Shown here: in pieces, positions 37,139 through 51,432 of the stretch
Layout of the letters: the number at the start of each line of letters is the position of its first letter
Position numbering within the stretch: the first letter of the stretch is position 1
Assembly (NCBI GenBank): GCA_900239685.1
Contig: OENT01000670.1
Coordinates: 1-64,000, forward strand
Reading direction: 5' to 3'
Origin: Rotaria macrura
Taxonomy: Eukaryota > Rotifera > Eurotatoria > Philodinida > Philodinidae
Length of the DNA: 64,000 nucleotides
The notes under the pieces: generated by a model
What the model saw: only the letters and a program-made list of their open reading frames with translations
Told to the model about the DNA's origin: nothing
The model's database searches: none
Translations under genes and position numbers: made by a program

Positions 37139-39328
37139 TGCGAATGTAATATTGTATTACGTAAAATTTCGAAGAAGAAATGTAATGAGACTGACGCTTA
37201 CTGTCTGCTTATATACAGTAAATCTCATTTAGTGTAAAATGGCTCAAAGTGTTCCAATATTTAAGTCTAATCAAAGAACTGTACCGATGGTGGGATTGAT
37301 CAATTAGATTATAAGCTTATTATGTTATCTCTTTCTTCTTCGTCATTGATTGATCTCGTTCTATTTTAATTGGAGGAAAAAAATTCTTTCGTTGAAAATA
37401 ATGGACGAATAATAAAATAGAGTAATCTTCCAAATAAGTGTCTATTCGATAACAAATTCAATGGATTTGGTTGAATAAGTATTTTATCAGACATTTCATA
37501 ACCTATTGAATAATCTAGAAACTAAAACATTAATGTATTCAATGTAAACGTGTTTAGTTTGTGATGGTCTACATCCCGTGGTGGTTTCCGATTTGGTTTC
37601 GATGACGTTTAAGGTTGCTATTGTAGTTGTTTTCACGAGAAGCCTTTGACCTCTCATTTCTAATTAAGAAGAAATTCGAACTGTTCGATTAAACATGAAT
37701 CATCAGATATTAACATAATATGTTACGAATGCAAATCTTCCTATGTTTGTTGCACGAAATACTACTGTTATCTTTTATCAGCAACATAATGAGACATATT
37801 GACAGCTAGTTGTTTTTCCTTGGATATCTTGCCGTGCTTTGATTGTTTATCATAGTGCCTTCAGACTGAGCATGATCAGTGACGAGTTCTATATTCGATT
37901 ATTGATTACATATGTTTTCCTCGGGCGAGACTGAGTCCGATGTTTCGTAAACACAGAGTTTTTTTGTTCAATGGAGCGATTTCTTAGGGAAAAAGAGAGT
38001 TCAGGAGACACTTAGATAAAGTCCTATTCAATACACTATGATGATTGTGGAACTTTTGTAGAACAACACGTTATAATATCAAATGTCGTTGTAGTGTGTT
38101 TTTTTATTTTCTCGTTGACGTTTTTCAGTCGAGTCTTAATAGAATTTAGAATGACGTACATCATGCTAGTCATGCAATCTTCAATACTATTTGAAAAACA
38201 AAACGGAATGCTGAAAATAGATTAAGGATTAATCGAATAAAGTTCGATCGATATCATGCGAAACAATATTTATGTGAATAGTCGCATGCTTAGATATGAT
38301 TCTTAATTTGACTTGAGTCGCCGAGTCTTCTTCGTCTATTCATTTTCCTTCAATTGATGTTGTTTTTTGGCCATTGGGTTGCATTTTTCTCTTGTGCATA
38401 GTGCTTTACATTTATAATTCGCCGATAACATATTTAGCCAAATAGTTAAGACTAATTGGATTTTTCCTACTAGTTAGAAACGAAATGAAATAACCTATAT
38501 ACAGAGAGAGCTACATAGAAATGACTTGATCATCGAATGATGATGTAATAGTCGTCTAAGAGTAATTGATCTCGATATGGTTTAATGGTCGATGCTGTTT
38601 TATTGAGAATGCAATGTTGTAAAAACCTGTTTGATATGATATGTATTGAGGGCTTTGTATCCACTAGGGAAACAGCCATCGTAGTTTATTTTTGTTGTGA
38701 TGCAGCAGTCAAAAGATTGAATAGATTAGATAAGTAGGTTTGTCACAAGTAGTCTGCATCCGTTTTTTGGTGCTGATGCGAAAGTAAAAAAATATTCTTC
38801 ACTATCTGATAACCTTGTTTTTTTCTCTATGATTACTAACAGATGTTTTCGTTCTCAGATCAACCAATTTTATCAAAACATAATCAATCACAAGAAAGTA
38901 GAATAATATCATCGTAATTTATATTTCAAACTGTCTTGATTTTAATATACGGTATTCAAGTCGTACAAAAAGGAAACAAAAGGAAGCCAAAGTCGAACAC
39001 GACATAAACGAAAACATTATACTTGAATTGTTTACAACAGAAGAGGAACACATAAATCTTTGTTAGTTTTAGTTAGTTTTTTTTTTCTAATAAAAACCTA
39101 TATAATACATATATGTATATAGATTAATGTGAAGAAAATCAATTAATCTGACCGGTTCAATTGGTTGGTATTTAAATAGAATCAATAAATAAAAAAGCGT
39201 GTTCAAACACTCTACGAAGACACAAGTGAAGTAGAAGAAGACTAGGTTTATAGTTTCTTTTCGTTTGTTGTTTTTTTTCCAAATTATTTACGAAAGACAG
39301 TCGGGCAAACGTCATTTACATTCTATGG
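37139..39328. other. Intergenic region between VPS15 3' end and INCENP-like gene
   Basis: About 2.2 kb with no frame longer than sixty codons and no recognisable exon. It should contain the 3' flank of VPS15 and the promoter of the INCENP-like gene. No repeat or RNA structure was identified. Confidence 0.45.
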
Positions 39329-42300
39329 TCATTTCCATATTTTAACAACTGCATCACATGAAACAGTTATTAAATAAGGCGTACGTTCTTTAGACATAAC
39401 TAATTGCATTGCTGTCACTGTATCGGTATGTGCTGGTGGAATATTTGCACTTGATTTCGTTGCTTTAATTTCTGTCGTCGGTGTTGTTGTTGAAGATGAT
39501 TGTGTCGAAGACATATTTGTTAATAGTGTGGCTGTTGGCGGTGATGATGGATGTTTACGTCGATGATATTCTTCAATGGTTACTTCAACACCGTCAATAG
39601 TTTTTGCTTGATAGCTCGCTGTGGAAACATCATCATCAGCTGGTCCTCGACATACGATGTAGGAACGTAATGGTTGACTTAAATTCCAATTTCTTATACG
39701 CATATCTGTTCCAGCACAAAGTAATGATATTGATCCATCATATTTCCATAAATACATCGATGCAATATAGTGATTAATTGACTAAGTGATTAAAGAAAAA
39801 AAGAACAAAAACAGAGACGATTATATGATAAGAATGTTTATATTTGTCTTTATATTAGTCCAAACCTGTGTTAAACAAAGTGGTGTCGCTGGTGATGGCC
39901 AGAACACTTTTTGTCGTATTTGTGGTCTATCAATGTTCCATACAGCAATTTCATTGTTACCTTGAAATGAACTTATTAAACTACTTGGTTGATCTTGATG
40001 ACGAAGTAGATTGACGACACGTGCACCTAATAATCACAAGAAAAGAAATACTCAGTTTTTATACATGGAATCAGTATTATTGTGTATGCGTTTTTTTAAA
40101 ACCTGTAGGATGTCGCATTCCTTGAATACATAATTGAAAACGCATATCCCATATATCGATGAATCCACTTCCAGTACCAACTGCTAACCATGTTTGAAGT
40201 TCATCAACTTCCAACGAAGTTATTAAACCTAGAAAAAAGAAAAACATTAAAAAAACACAAAGAAACACGACAAGAAATTGTTTCTTGTTTTACGATGATT
40301 TAGATCATTTTTAAATCGAAATACAGGTGTTGAACATCTTGTATCAATGCCAACAATTAAACCTTGTGATGTAGCTAACGCTAGAACTTCTTGTGAGCCA
40401 GTATTAAAATATTTCAAATCAACAGGTACACCAACATCAATTACATCTAATTTTAAATTGTAAATTGATTCACGAATGTCACCAGTTGAACCATTAAGAC
40501 TGAAAATAAAACGGTGCAAATTAGAGTTTGAATAGATGAAACATGCATTTTATATTTACTCGTATATATTAAATTGTCCATTTTCACTTAAGCATGCAAG
40601 ATTTAAATTATTATCAGATGTAAATGCTAAGCCGCGAACAGGTGAAGCTAGAATGGATAGAATTTATTAACAATATTGTTATAAGTTTTAATTCTTAGAG
40701 TTTTTTATTTAGGAAATCTTTTGATGAGATGAAAAATTTTCTTTTTCATAAGACTTATCTCCGTGAAAAAGGAGTCGTCATATCTTACGATATAGAAACT
40801 TATCATTGAAGTAAAACTTTAGAGAAACGCGCAGTTGATATATCGTATATTTTTGATTTCTTCGTGAGTGAATGATTAGACTTCCGGTATAGGGTTTGGA
40901 TTAGAATATACTGAGTGTTTGTTGATACCACGCAACATTGACCGATTATCGAACAGTTTTACTTTGTTTTACTATCGACGCTACTTGTTTAAGTTAAGGT
41001 ATATACGAAAATACTTAATTATGTCAAAGAATAAATTGAAAGATCGAATCTAATCAACAAAGTGAACATCATTTTCTTTTGAACTCAAAATTATTATCCA
41101 GATATAGACAACAGCAAGAGATAAAAATCTTCAGATAAATAATTTGTCTGAAAAAGTTCTATAGAATCAATGAAGGATAATGTATCGAAAGCTATAAAAT
41201 ACGCACTATCGACCCATTTATAGATCTAACAAACCATTAGTCACGATTCAAGTTCAATGTCATGCCTGAAATTCTTTTATACATCATCCATTCTCTTTGC
41301 TAATGATAGATACAATAAAGATAAAAACAATGTATTCAACTTCAACATCATCCTATAGAATGATCGATGGATCATATAAAAATGTATCTATACGAGTTCT
41401 TAGAATTATTCGAAAATCGATCATTTTCTTTATCACTATTTCTTAAGAAATAGAGCATTATTTTTTTTTTGTAAACTACTTGAATATATTGCAAAGATGA
41501 ACTGGACTGCAAAATTGAATATTAAAAGTTTTACCTGTTCCACGAATAGCTCGTGTTGGTCGAAAGATAAGAGTTTTTTGCAATTGATTTATATCCCATA
41601 ACCGTATAGATCCTTTCGAATCACCGGTAGCAAAGAGTTGTGTATAATTAATAGATGGAGAAACAAGCGTCGATGCCAATCTTTTGAAGAAAAACAAAAC
41701 AAAAATGAATTTGCCAGCTATAGAATTATGTTCATACCGTGTAATTTTTCCATTATGTAAATGTATATGACCCAGAAGAATACCTTGTGGTGTCCAAGGT
41801 TTTTGATCGGATATTTCATAGACATTTGTTGGTACACTATGTTTGAGTAATTTAGCACGTTGACAATCTTCGCGATAGATAGCTTCATGTTTTGATAGTA
41901 AATTGTTTTGCTCTGTTAAGCATTGCAATCGAAGACCTTTTAAGATACATACAGAATAATAATAAAGCAAGATCTAAGAGAAGCATCATGAGATACCATC
42001 GAATATACGAAACTATCGATGAAAGAAAACAGCTTCGTTTGTTACTGATGTATTTTATGTATGAAAATTTGAAACAGTTATTTGAATAAATTTATCGTCA
42101 TCATTTTAATTATGAAGAAGAAGAAGAGAAAAACTTTGTGTAAGCCTTGATGAGACTCGTTCGATGATTTCTACCACTTCTCTTTAATAAACGAGTGTGC
42201 AATAAATTAATATTGATTTTCAAGAACTTTATTCATTCAATAGTTCATAATAGATCGCTTTTTTATGCGTTTAATAGAGGATTCTATAATGAATTCAATG

Positions 42301-45300
42301 TATATAATTCAACTACGTATTCTTTGAACACCAGTAAAATTATTCAACAATGAATGAATGGATAGGTACAAAACTAACTGTGTATGTGTTTCATCGATGG
42401 ACAGTATTACATTTTTATCGTTTCATCCTGCAAGAAGATAAATATAAAATTTAGAGTCAGTATTGATCACTACCGTATAAAATATTCAGTTTCATTTTTA
42501 TGTCACGAACAGGGACGCAGATACAATGGAGTCCACTCCCCTCTACTCCAGAAAGACTGAAATACTTTGAGGGAAGGATGAACTTATTTGTTGGTACAAT
42601 CTACAATGTACCTTTCTCCTATGGCACGCCTCTCCTATGAGTCCCTAGCTGCATGTTTGGTCACGAACGATTGTGTCAATTACAACTTGGTCCGATTGTT
42701 TCCAGATGATAAGGTTTTTCCATCACGAACAAGAATCCTTAACAATGTGTTTATCTGCTTACATATAATTTTAGATACTAATTCAAAAGGAAACGAATTG
42801 CGGAAAAATTTTTTTATCGAAAACTTAAGATACTGTCGAGACATGCAGATACGAACTTCTACTTGGAAGTGAATGTTCATAATCTGGTAATAGGATTAGA
42901 TAATTTTAAGTATCGATACAAACAATACTTAAAAACAAAAGAAGTTAACAGTAAGAATTTCTCTAGTCAATGCTTCGTATAATCGATGGTTTTCTTAATG
43001 CTGAAATAAACATAAACCTGTTCGTGTTATTCTGGATGTTGGTTCAAGAAAAACTTGTGGACGATGTTGTGTTATACTTTCTGTTGACGGTAATTGGTAT
43101 TGTATCGGATCCATGAACATAGTTTTATCATTATTTTCACTGATTGCCTTCTCATTAATATTGGCTGGTAAATTAGGTGGAGTAGATTCTTCTTGATTTG
43201 GAACTTGTATTCTTACAGCACCAAACATTTCTGACCAACCGTACTAAAAGCAAAATTTTATGAATAAATCATTATCTTTCTATGCATAGCGTACAGTATC
43301 ATTATTGATAGTTCTTGTAGTATAATTTTCATTATTAGTTCGATTCATATTTAAACTTAAATCAAGCCGTCGTCCTGGTGGTGTTCTTATATGAACAGTA
43401 CCTGGTCGAGTTGTAGCTTCAGTTGATGCACTTATACTAAATGAAAGAAAGACTTCTTCTATACTGATAGTGTTTTCATCGTTTTATTTAAATTTTACTT
43501 TAATCTATATTGTGGTGTTTGTTTAACAAAAAATTTTAAAGCTAAAATTTTATCTTCATCTTCTTCCTTCATTCCTAATTCAATTAATTTAACGAATACC
43601 TTCGAAAAACAAAAGAAAATGTTATCTCATTTAGACAAGTCTGAATCAATAAAAAGAACAACAAATATCTTACATCAGCAACAAGAATATCCGTAGATTC
43701 AATGTAAGCTGGCTTTAGTCCAGTACGTGTCATTTGTCGAACAGTAGACCGATCTGATAAATGTCGAAATAAATTGTCATTTGGTTGAATTTGTTGAACA
43801 TATTCAAATAGTTCACGTGATAATGGTTCAATCAAAGCGTTATATAATATATCCTAAAAATAGATAAGATAATCTGCCATAATCCATTCAACTATGACTA
43901 AATGTAGTTCAGCACATGAAAATGAATCTAAAGTAAGGTACTTGTATGCACTTATCTCGATTGACATAATGTCGTCAGTATGATCATAAAATTGTGTTCG
44001 GAAATAGTTAACTGTTTGTAATGTATGCAATGCTATTCGATAGCGACTTGTTGTAATCTTTAAATTAGAGATACGGACAAGACAAGAAGAGTTTCTCTGT
44101 CTCTACATATTTCTAGTTGAGACTATCAATTTTTAAAATATTCAAATGAAAAATTTTATCAAGATAGATAACTTTTCAAATGAACGACTCATCATAAAAA
44201 CATTCCGAAATTCATAGAGAATACGACCGTGTTTTCTATGCGATAAGCTGTTGATCCATACAAAAAAAGTAGCTAGAGACATGCATCTTTATTTTCCTAG
44301 ACTTGATAAAATTTTGTCATGCTACTCAATTTGATCGGATAACAACAAATACGTTTTACTATTAAATTACAAATTTGAGAGTTATCTCAGTCTTGTTATG
44401 ATCTATGCATAATTGCTATAGAATATACAACAACATTCAATGAGTAATTTAAATTTCGACATAAGATAGGATAAAAATATTCTACTAAGAATGTTGATTG
44501 TTTATTTTTACGTACAGGATTTTCAACTTGAACAACTGGAAATTTAAAGAATCGTTCAATCACCGGTAAAACAAATCCATGTATATCAGCTAAGTGAGAC
44601 TTCTCACAAATACTATTTATAAATTCTATAACACTTAATCGAAGCCAAAGATTCTAAAACAAAAAAGAAAGAAATTTTTAATTTAAAAGAAAAATAAAAT
44701 AACAACTCTTATTTTCATACCGGATGACAGACAAGTGGTGCAACTTGTTGAAGAAATTCATAAACGGTTTTACGTTTTAATAATGATAGACGTACAAAAG
44801 AAGCAAGAGCTTTCAATACTCGATATACAACAAATTCTTCTTCATCAACTAATCCCTATGTCAAATAGAAATAAAAACGAATATCATAGAAACTTTTGCA
44901 ATGAATTCTACTTTTCATACTTGATTTAACAATGGTTGAATAAATAATTCACTTTCTAGACCAATATATGAAGCAACCGTAACAAGACTATCAAATAATG
45001 TAGCACGTAATCGCCAATTTGGTTGACTTAATAATGTTGTTAAATGTCCACAAATAACTTCGACAGCTAGAAAGCAAAGAGTTTTATTTTGGTAAAAACG
45101 AATCATCATAAGAAATTGAATTCATATTTATCTTACTTTTTCGTTTACCAAAAAACGTACATAAACGTATTAGGTCTGATCGACATACGGCTTCAGCTAA
45201 TTGTCCATATTGATCATCATTTTCACCTTGTATAAGATCACCAAATTTACCTTGCATCCATGTTTGAACACTTTTCAATTCTTCTTCATAAAGTTTCTAT

Positions 45301-48300
45301 TCAAAAATGAAACAAGCATAAAAACAATGCAAAATTTTATTTACATATCAACAACTAATTATACTTACAAAATGATCATTATTTATTGTATGATTACGTT
45401 CTTCGATTAGATAAGTTTTTTCTAGAAATCTAGAAGAAAATAAAAATGCTATCCATCAGCATGTATTCAATAAAGAATAATTTGATTTATACCTTAATGA
45501 ATGTTCCGCTAATAGAGATAAATATTTGGCGAGATGTGCACGAACATAACAATCATCTTGAATAGATGATGTTGACTAAATCAATAAAAATTTATAATAA
45601 AACAGAAAAGAATTTTCACATGTTTTTCTATACCAATGTTGGAAAAAGATATTCACTGAAAAGATCAGCATTTTCTTGATTGATATTTTTTACAGATGAT
45701 ATTGCAAAAACAAGTGTTCGAATAGCGTCAGCTCGTACACGATGATAATCATCATGTAACATTGCATTCTAAAACAAAATATTTCGTTAAAAATACAAAT
45801 ATATAAATCAACTGATCAATAGAAAAAAAAAGAATTCAGATCGATACTACATGTATCTACGAATAGTTTCTGTAGTTTTAAAAATTCTATATACATTTCT
45901 ACTAATCATTCGAATAGAAATATTATTCCGGCTGACTAGTCATCGTAAAGCGTTGTTCTACTTAAAGGTTTATATCAATTAGATATTGATTTCATTCTCA
46001 TGCTGTCGACATGGAAGCACGGAAAGTTTTCCTATTAAGAAAATTTTTTTCTCTCGATTTCTATTGTGATAGGACGATAGATTGCCGATTTTTGACAAGG
46101 ATTTTTCAAAATAAAACCATACGTTATTCTAACTAGTGTCAGAATACAATAATAATATGTCTGAAGCCTTATCATGCTTAAAAGCGAACGATATTGAACA
46201 CATTTTATTATTATGAGACATCCATTGAAACTGAATGTTCTGATTTATGAGAAGATGCAAGTTTTGTTAAACGATGTTTATCGAACTAATTTTTAATCTA
46301 TCCATCGAGCATTGCTAGATAACGGTTACTATAGAATCGAACTGATATGAGTACAATAGAAGTATATGTTGTTCAGAGAAAGAAATATTTACTGCGATAA
46401 GACATAGTATTTATAAATTAAACCTGTACTTTGTCCGTAGTATTATAGATAATTATAGTATCGATGAGTGGTAACTTTTATTCTAATTTATTTCTAATTC
46501 GATATGTATTATAGGCAAGCGGTTAGTATCGACTTTAGTTTCAACATTTACAACGTCGAATCGATCTTAATCCAATCTTATGGGTTCTCCTTTGATATAT
46601 ATTATCAGAGATAATTAATTAGTTTTGTACAGACAACCTATGAGACTCGAGGTAAGTTTTCTCGTGAACTGATCAACTTAGTTCTAGTTAACTGAATATA
46701 CAATTGGGTAAATAAATCAGAGAAACAAAATGTTTTCCCTCTTGCCACTCAGTCTAGGTCGACATCATAGTTTCTAATTATTAAGAAGATAATGATAATG
46801 ATAATTATTTCACTTTTCTAAAAACTTAATTCAACTTCATCAGTGTCACTCTGAAATTCAGAATATGTTGATTAACGGAATAATAAACATGCGTTACTAC
46901 TTTTCAATTATACTTACGACAAATATTAGTTATCACGACAAACCTATGTAAAAATCATGGGTGATGTCAGAATATTTTATCTGATTGTATTATTTCAAAT
47001 GAGACAAAGTGAATGCGAGATAAATAATATTGAGAGATACATGATTACTACATCAAGAACAAATCGGTCAAAAATCAAGGAAAGTCTATTTAATATTAAG
47101 AGAAAGAAATGCTTCGTTGTGGAGCCTATTCGTTCATGGTAAACGCTCGAAGTAAAATATTTTTTTTTCCTTTTTATACGAAGAATCATATTTAATATCA
47201 TTTTATAATATTCGTCCTAAAGAAATATTCTATACAGTGCTCGATATGAATATTTATTTATAAACAGTGACCAATGAAATCGATTGTCTATTTTACATCT
47301 CGACGAGTATTGATCGCAAACTATCAATAGGAGTTACTAGAACAACTGATTATGATAATGAGGAAAAGACAAGAATACTTGGAAAAATAAAATAAGACTT
47401 TGCTATAGATGAGTACAAGTGAAGCTAAAATTTAATTTATGTTTCGATAAATCACATTTTATGACTACTCATTTCAAATTGCAATAGAGAACCTCCCCGG
47501 GAAGATCTTCTATCGCATTGAATAGTTTAGGAAATATTCCTTTGTTTTAATCTTACCACGTAAGGTAGAATTCGATCGAGTATAATTTGATCATCCACTA
47601 GAGGAATCATTAAACGTTGAATTTCAAGTGCAACAAGTCGAGAATGTAAATGCTGAATGAAAACGAAAAGAACAAGATCTATAAATATTTAAATATATCG
47701 ATTTTGAAATTTTACTTTTAACTTTCTCATGCAAGATAAGGCAAGTGAAAGAAGTATCAATAAACATTGTGATGATTCTTGTGTTTTTTCTTCGTCAATT
47801 TCCATTGAATTCTCAGTAACATCATTATTTTCAACGAGCAAACTTTTAATTATATATGAAAAATCTCGATGAAGCCTAAAGACGATCAAATGCATTGACA
47901 TGAATTTCATTAGGAAAAACAACGAAAGTAAAACTTTCGTTTTCTTTCATACTTATAAATAACGAAATCTGGTGAAAATTCTTTTAAAATTTTTTGTACA
48001 TATGGTAAGAGAAATGTGTAGAAACACGATGGAAATGCTTTTCCTTTTTGTTCCTCGAGGTATTGTTCAGCTGTGTGACGGTTCAATGGATCACGATCAA
48101 TCATATTTTCAACCATTGCCTTTAATAATCAATAGAATATTCATAGAAAAACTCAAAGTCATGTTTACTCGTATATCCGTATCAACGATTTTATTAATAA
48201 TTGGCATTGGATCATAACCACCGGTTCGATAATCAAGCATTTGTGTTAGAGTAAATAATGGTTGTTCAGTAAATAATTCTGCTAATATACAACTGAACAA

Positions 48301-51240
48301 AAAAAAACAACAGATATATCTGATGTATAGAACGAAAAGCAAACATTTATAGTTTTCGATGTTCGTACCCGACGGAAAAAATGTCCATAGATGAAGTTCC
48401 TAACTTGCCGAAGCTGGTTGAAAATGTATCATTATTAATATCTATGTTTATTCTTGTTTGATCGTAAAAACGTTCGGGCGCTAAGTAACAAACATTTCGT
48501 TGAGATGCATTAAAATAATAATAATACTCAGCTGGATCTTCCTAGAAAAAGTAAACGTACAAAAATGAATTCTCGGTGATTCATATCCACTACTCAACTA
48601 GAGTATGTAGAAGAATATACATTTAAAGAAAGTGAATTCATCATCATGTAGTTGTTTTATTTTTATTAAATATCCAGTATATTGAAAATATGTGTTTGTT
48701 ATCGATACGATTCATAGTGTGTAAAAATCGAAAATACTTTTTTTTTCATGAATTATCAACAATCGAATGTTTTGCTTTACACTCTTTCGAGATCTGAACA
48801 GTACCATGAATCGAATTATGATGCAAAGTAATCCATGAGAACTAGTCAGTGATTTTTACATTTCTCATGTAAGTGCTTCGAGAGTATACTCATGCTATAT
48901 CGACAATTTCATTCCTTTATAATTCAAGATGAACCGTTGTTCATCGATGAGTATAAAGACGTTTAAAAACTGAATATGTAAAACTTTACGATGAGAGTTC
49001 TGTTTTCTTATGAGAAAATGTTTGATATTCGAATAGATCTAAGATTCTCAAAATGGTCAAAGGTATTTCCTTTAGTTATTTGCGAAATTGACACAGCTAA
49101 TCACGATCATTAAATTGATGAGATACTACCAATAATATTATCTCTATTCATCGATTGAAGTAGCAGATTTTCAAATAGTTCTCATGTATATGCGTTGTAT
49201 AATTGCGTCTCAACCGAGTTTATTCAAGGAATTGAATAAAATAATTTCATGTCTGAAAAGATTCGTATTACCATGGCAGAATTTCCTATCAAGGAAATTT
49301 TCATGCAGATTTTGATTTTCAAAATTTACTGATTCTGGACGAATCGATTAATGAAATTCAACATAAAGTATATGGGCACGTAAGAAAAATTGGCTTAGTA
49401 GAGAGAACTATTCGCTATATATTTTAAAGAAAGAATTACGTATGAGAAATAAAAACTTAGAGAAAATATCTGTAAAATAGAAATAATCCGATGCTTTATG
49501 GGACACCCGTTCACTTTCCTTCGTACCGAAACAATAGCTATCCATTTTATATTTTGCAATAATGACGATTACTTAGGTTTATTTGTGGTCTTAATCAACG
49601 ACTAGTGCTTCATGCTAGGTAATGATTAGAAGAGCTTCAAGATATTGTCTAAAAATTCTCCATTAAGTTTCAGAAAGCTGCTCTTCATCTATTAAAAATG
49701 ATTTAAAACTCTAGAATCAAATAAATAGAAAATCCAATCGTTATTTCTTATACCATACGTATAACTTCAATAGCTTTTTTTATTCTTTTTGTATATTTAA
49801 ACAACTTATTTTGTAGAAATCTTACATACATTTCTTCAATAAATCATCAAGAAAAAGACTTGATCAAAACTTTTGAATTTAGATCTCTAATACTTACGTA
49901 AGCAAAAAATGTTGGTTTAAAATTAGCAAAATCACTTAATAAAACCCAATTATAACTTGTTAATAAAATATTTTCTATTTTCAAATCTCCATGTGCTATT
50001 TGAACACTATGTATATGTTTAAGAGCAATTAACAATTGATAGGCAATCCATTTTTTTTCAATACGTGTCAAGTACGGACGTGTTTGTAAACGATAGAATA
50101 AATTATCTTTTATATACGGACGAGTTAAAATTATCGAACGATCATTTTTCTAGATTGTATAAAATAAAGAACACGCAAATATATATAATGAAATAAAAGA
50201 ATAATAAAAATGATATCCTACAATGACTATTTGAAATGGTAGACAATTTTTTAATGGTGAAGGTGATGCTTCTCTTTCATGAAGTTTCGAATAGATTTCT
50301 TAAGGATAATAAAAAAAGACAAAAGCACAACTTATGTCAGAACATAAAAGTATAGATTTATAAAAACCTTGGATTTGTGCTTTGTATTGATCGTATGGCA
50401 GCGATTGATCGACGATTTGGAATATTTTAAGTACACTATATCCATGTCTATAATTGAGTAATATGAGAAAAAGTCACAGAGAAAAAGAAATTCCTCTCCG
50501 ATTTTTACCTTGTTTTAGCTTTCGCTACTTTTAGAAAACGTGTAACACCCAAACTAGAACAGATAAATAAAAATTGATATAACCAATAATAACAAAAAAA
50601 ACATAATTATACGATATCGAACAATGAGAACTTTGTACTATGTCGATTTTCGCTAAAGTTCTGTCGAATTAGTCGGTATTTTCTATTATCTTGTATCCAT
50701 AATAATTTCAATAGAATAGGTCAAGTTCTACGAGAGCACATGTATCGTATTGAACGATTAGTCATACTTCTTTACTAAAACATAGTTTGCGCACTTATCG
50801 CACGCTACAAAAAGAAATATTTCTCAAATAGAGAAGATTGTGCTTCTGAAGTCGAAGAAACCGTTGCATTTCGGATATATTTGAACATCAATATCGAACA
50901 GCTGTTGTCACAACGGCAACACAATACGGTACAAAACAAACGCACAATCTTGCAAAACCAATAGTTGAACAAAAACAAAATTATGCATGAAAATCTCGTT
51001 TTGTTTTACTAATCGACTTGAAAAGTTTGCAGTTAATCCTACGATGATAGAGTTTAACCTATGCAACAGATTCTCTATAACTGACATCAATGAATATTTC
51101 AAACGAACGAATATAACTCTCAAACGCTTCAATAATAAGAATAATCATTACTTTTTAACATAGTCATATCCACTTAAATCATTGAAGTAGGTTTCAACGT
51201 TCAAAATCTGATTAGGTATATGTGCAATTTGATTTCCCAT
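39329..51240 (-). CDS. PIK3R4: VPS15/PIK3R4, regulatory kinase subunit of the class III PI3-kinase complex
   Basis: There are 28 exons: 51240-51152, 50553-50509, 50447-50368, 50298-50222, 50149-49898, 48541-48369, 48292-48169, 48119-47953, 47875-47716, 47652-47557, 45768-45634, 45575-45493, 45429-45369, 45296-45137, 45066-44921, 44855-44721, 44653-44516, 43853-43674, 43599-43499, 43436-43295, 43243-43018, 41936-41738, 41680-41535, 40647-40560, 40499-40294, 40228-40103, 40026-39866 and 39781-39329. They total 1382 residues, against about 1358 in human. In order the protein has an amino-terminal MGNQ myristoylation signal and a divergent kinase domain with Lys52, HGDLKIEN (150-157) and DFA (170-172). 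HEAT repeats follow, then a linker and a carboxy-terminal WD40 propeller ending DAVVKIWK. HGD and DFA instead of HRD and DFG are normal for VPS15. It anchors VPS34 and Beclin 1 on endosomes and autophagosomes. Six introns of 0.6-1.8 kb contrast with about twenty of 50-100 bases. Confidence 0.95.
42510..42659. mobile_element. 150-base hAT-like MITE remnant in a VPS15 intron
   Basis: The 9-base sequence GTCACGAAC occurs at 42502-42510 and again at 42660-42668, bracketing about 150 bases that are GC-richer than the surrounding intron. An 8-base duplication is the hallmark of hAT insertions. The ends CAGGGACGCAG and, in reverse complement, CAAACATGCAG share CA at the outside and GCAG inside, a weak terminal inverted repeat. 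CAGGG is a common hAT terminus. There is no coding capacity. The exact end depends on how the 9-base repeat is split. The family call is inference. Confidence 0.5.
43854..44515 (-). other. VPS15 intron 17, with an exon-like segment that is skipped
   Basis: Exon 17 ends VENP and exon 18 begins DILYNALIEPLSRELF, which together match the continuous HEAT segment of other VPS15 proteins. A 33-codon open stretch at about 43970-44058 follows an acceptor-like AAAG but has no usable donor in the right phase, so it was left out. Confidence 0.6.
45769..47556 (-). other. VPS15 intron 10 (1.8 kb)
   Basis: The donor GTAAGA follows the LPYV codons and the acceptor TTTTGTTTTAG precedes NAMLHDD. Nothing recognisable lies inside. 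The similarly empty intron 5 occupies 48542-49897. Confidence 0.7.
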
Positions 51241-51432
51241 CAACAAATAATCATGATCTAGAATAAAAATATATGGCGAAAAGCAAATAGAATTTCAGTC
51301 CAAAAGCACAACTGGATATTTTGTTTTTAACTTTAATAGAAATATAAAAGGAGAGTCACGAGAAGGAAAATTTTCTACGAAAGAAAAACGAGAAAAAAAA
51401 GAATACTAATTCAAATCTTTATTGTCGTCCTA

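Noticed and set aside
43970..44058. Open segment in VPS15 intron 17 that looked like an extra exon
   Set aside because: No GT donor in the correct phase, and the flanking exons already match the continuous VPS15 HEAT sequence without it.
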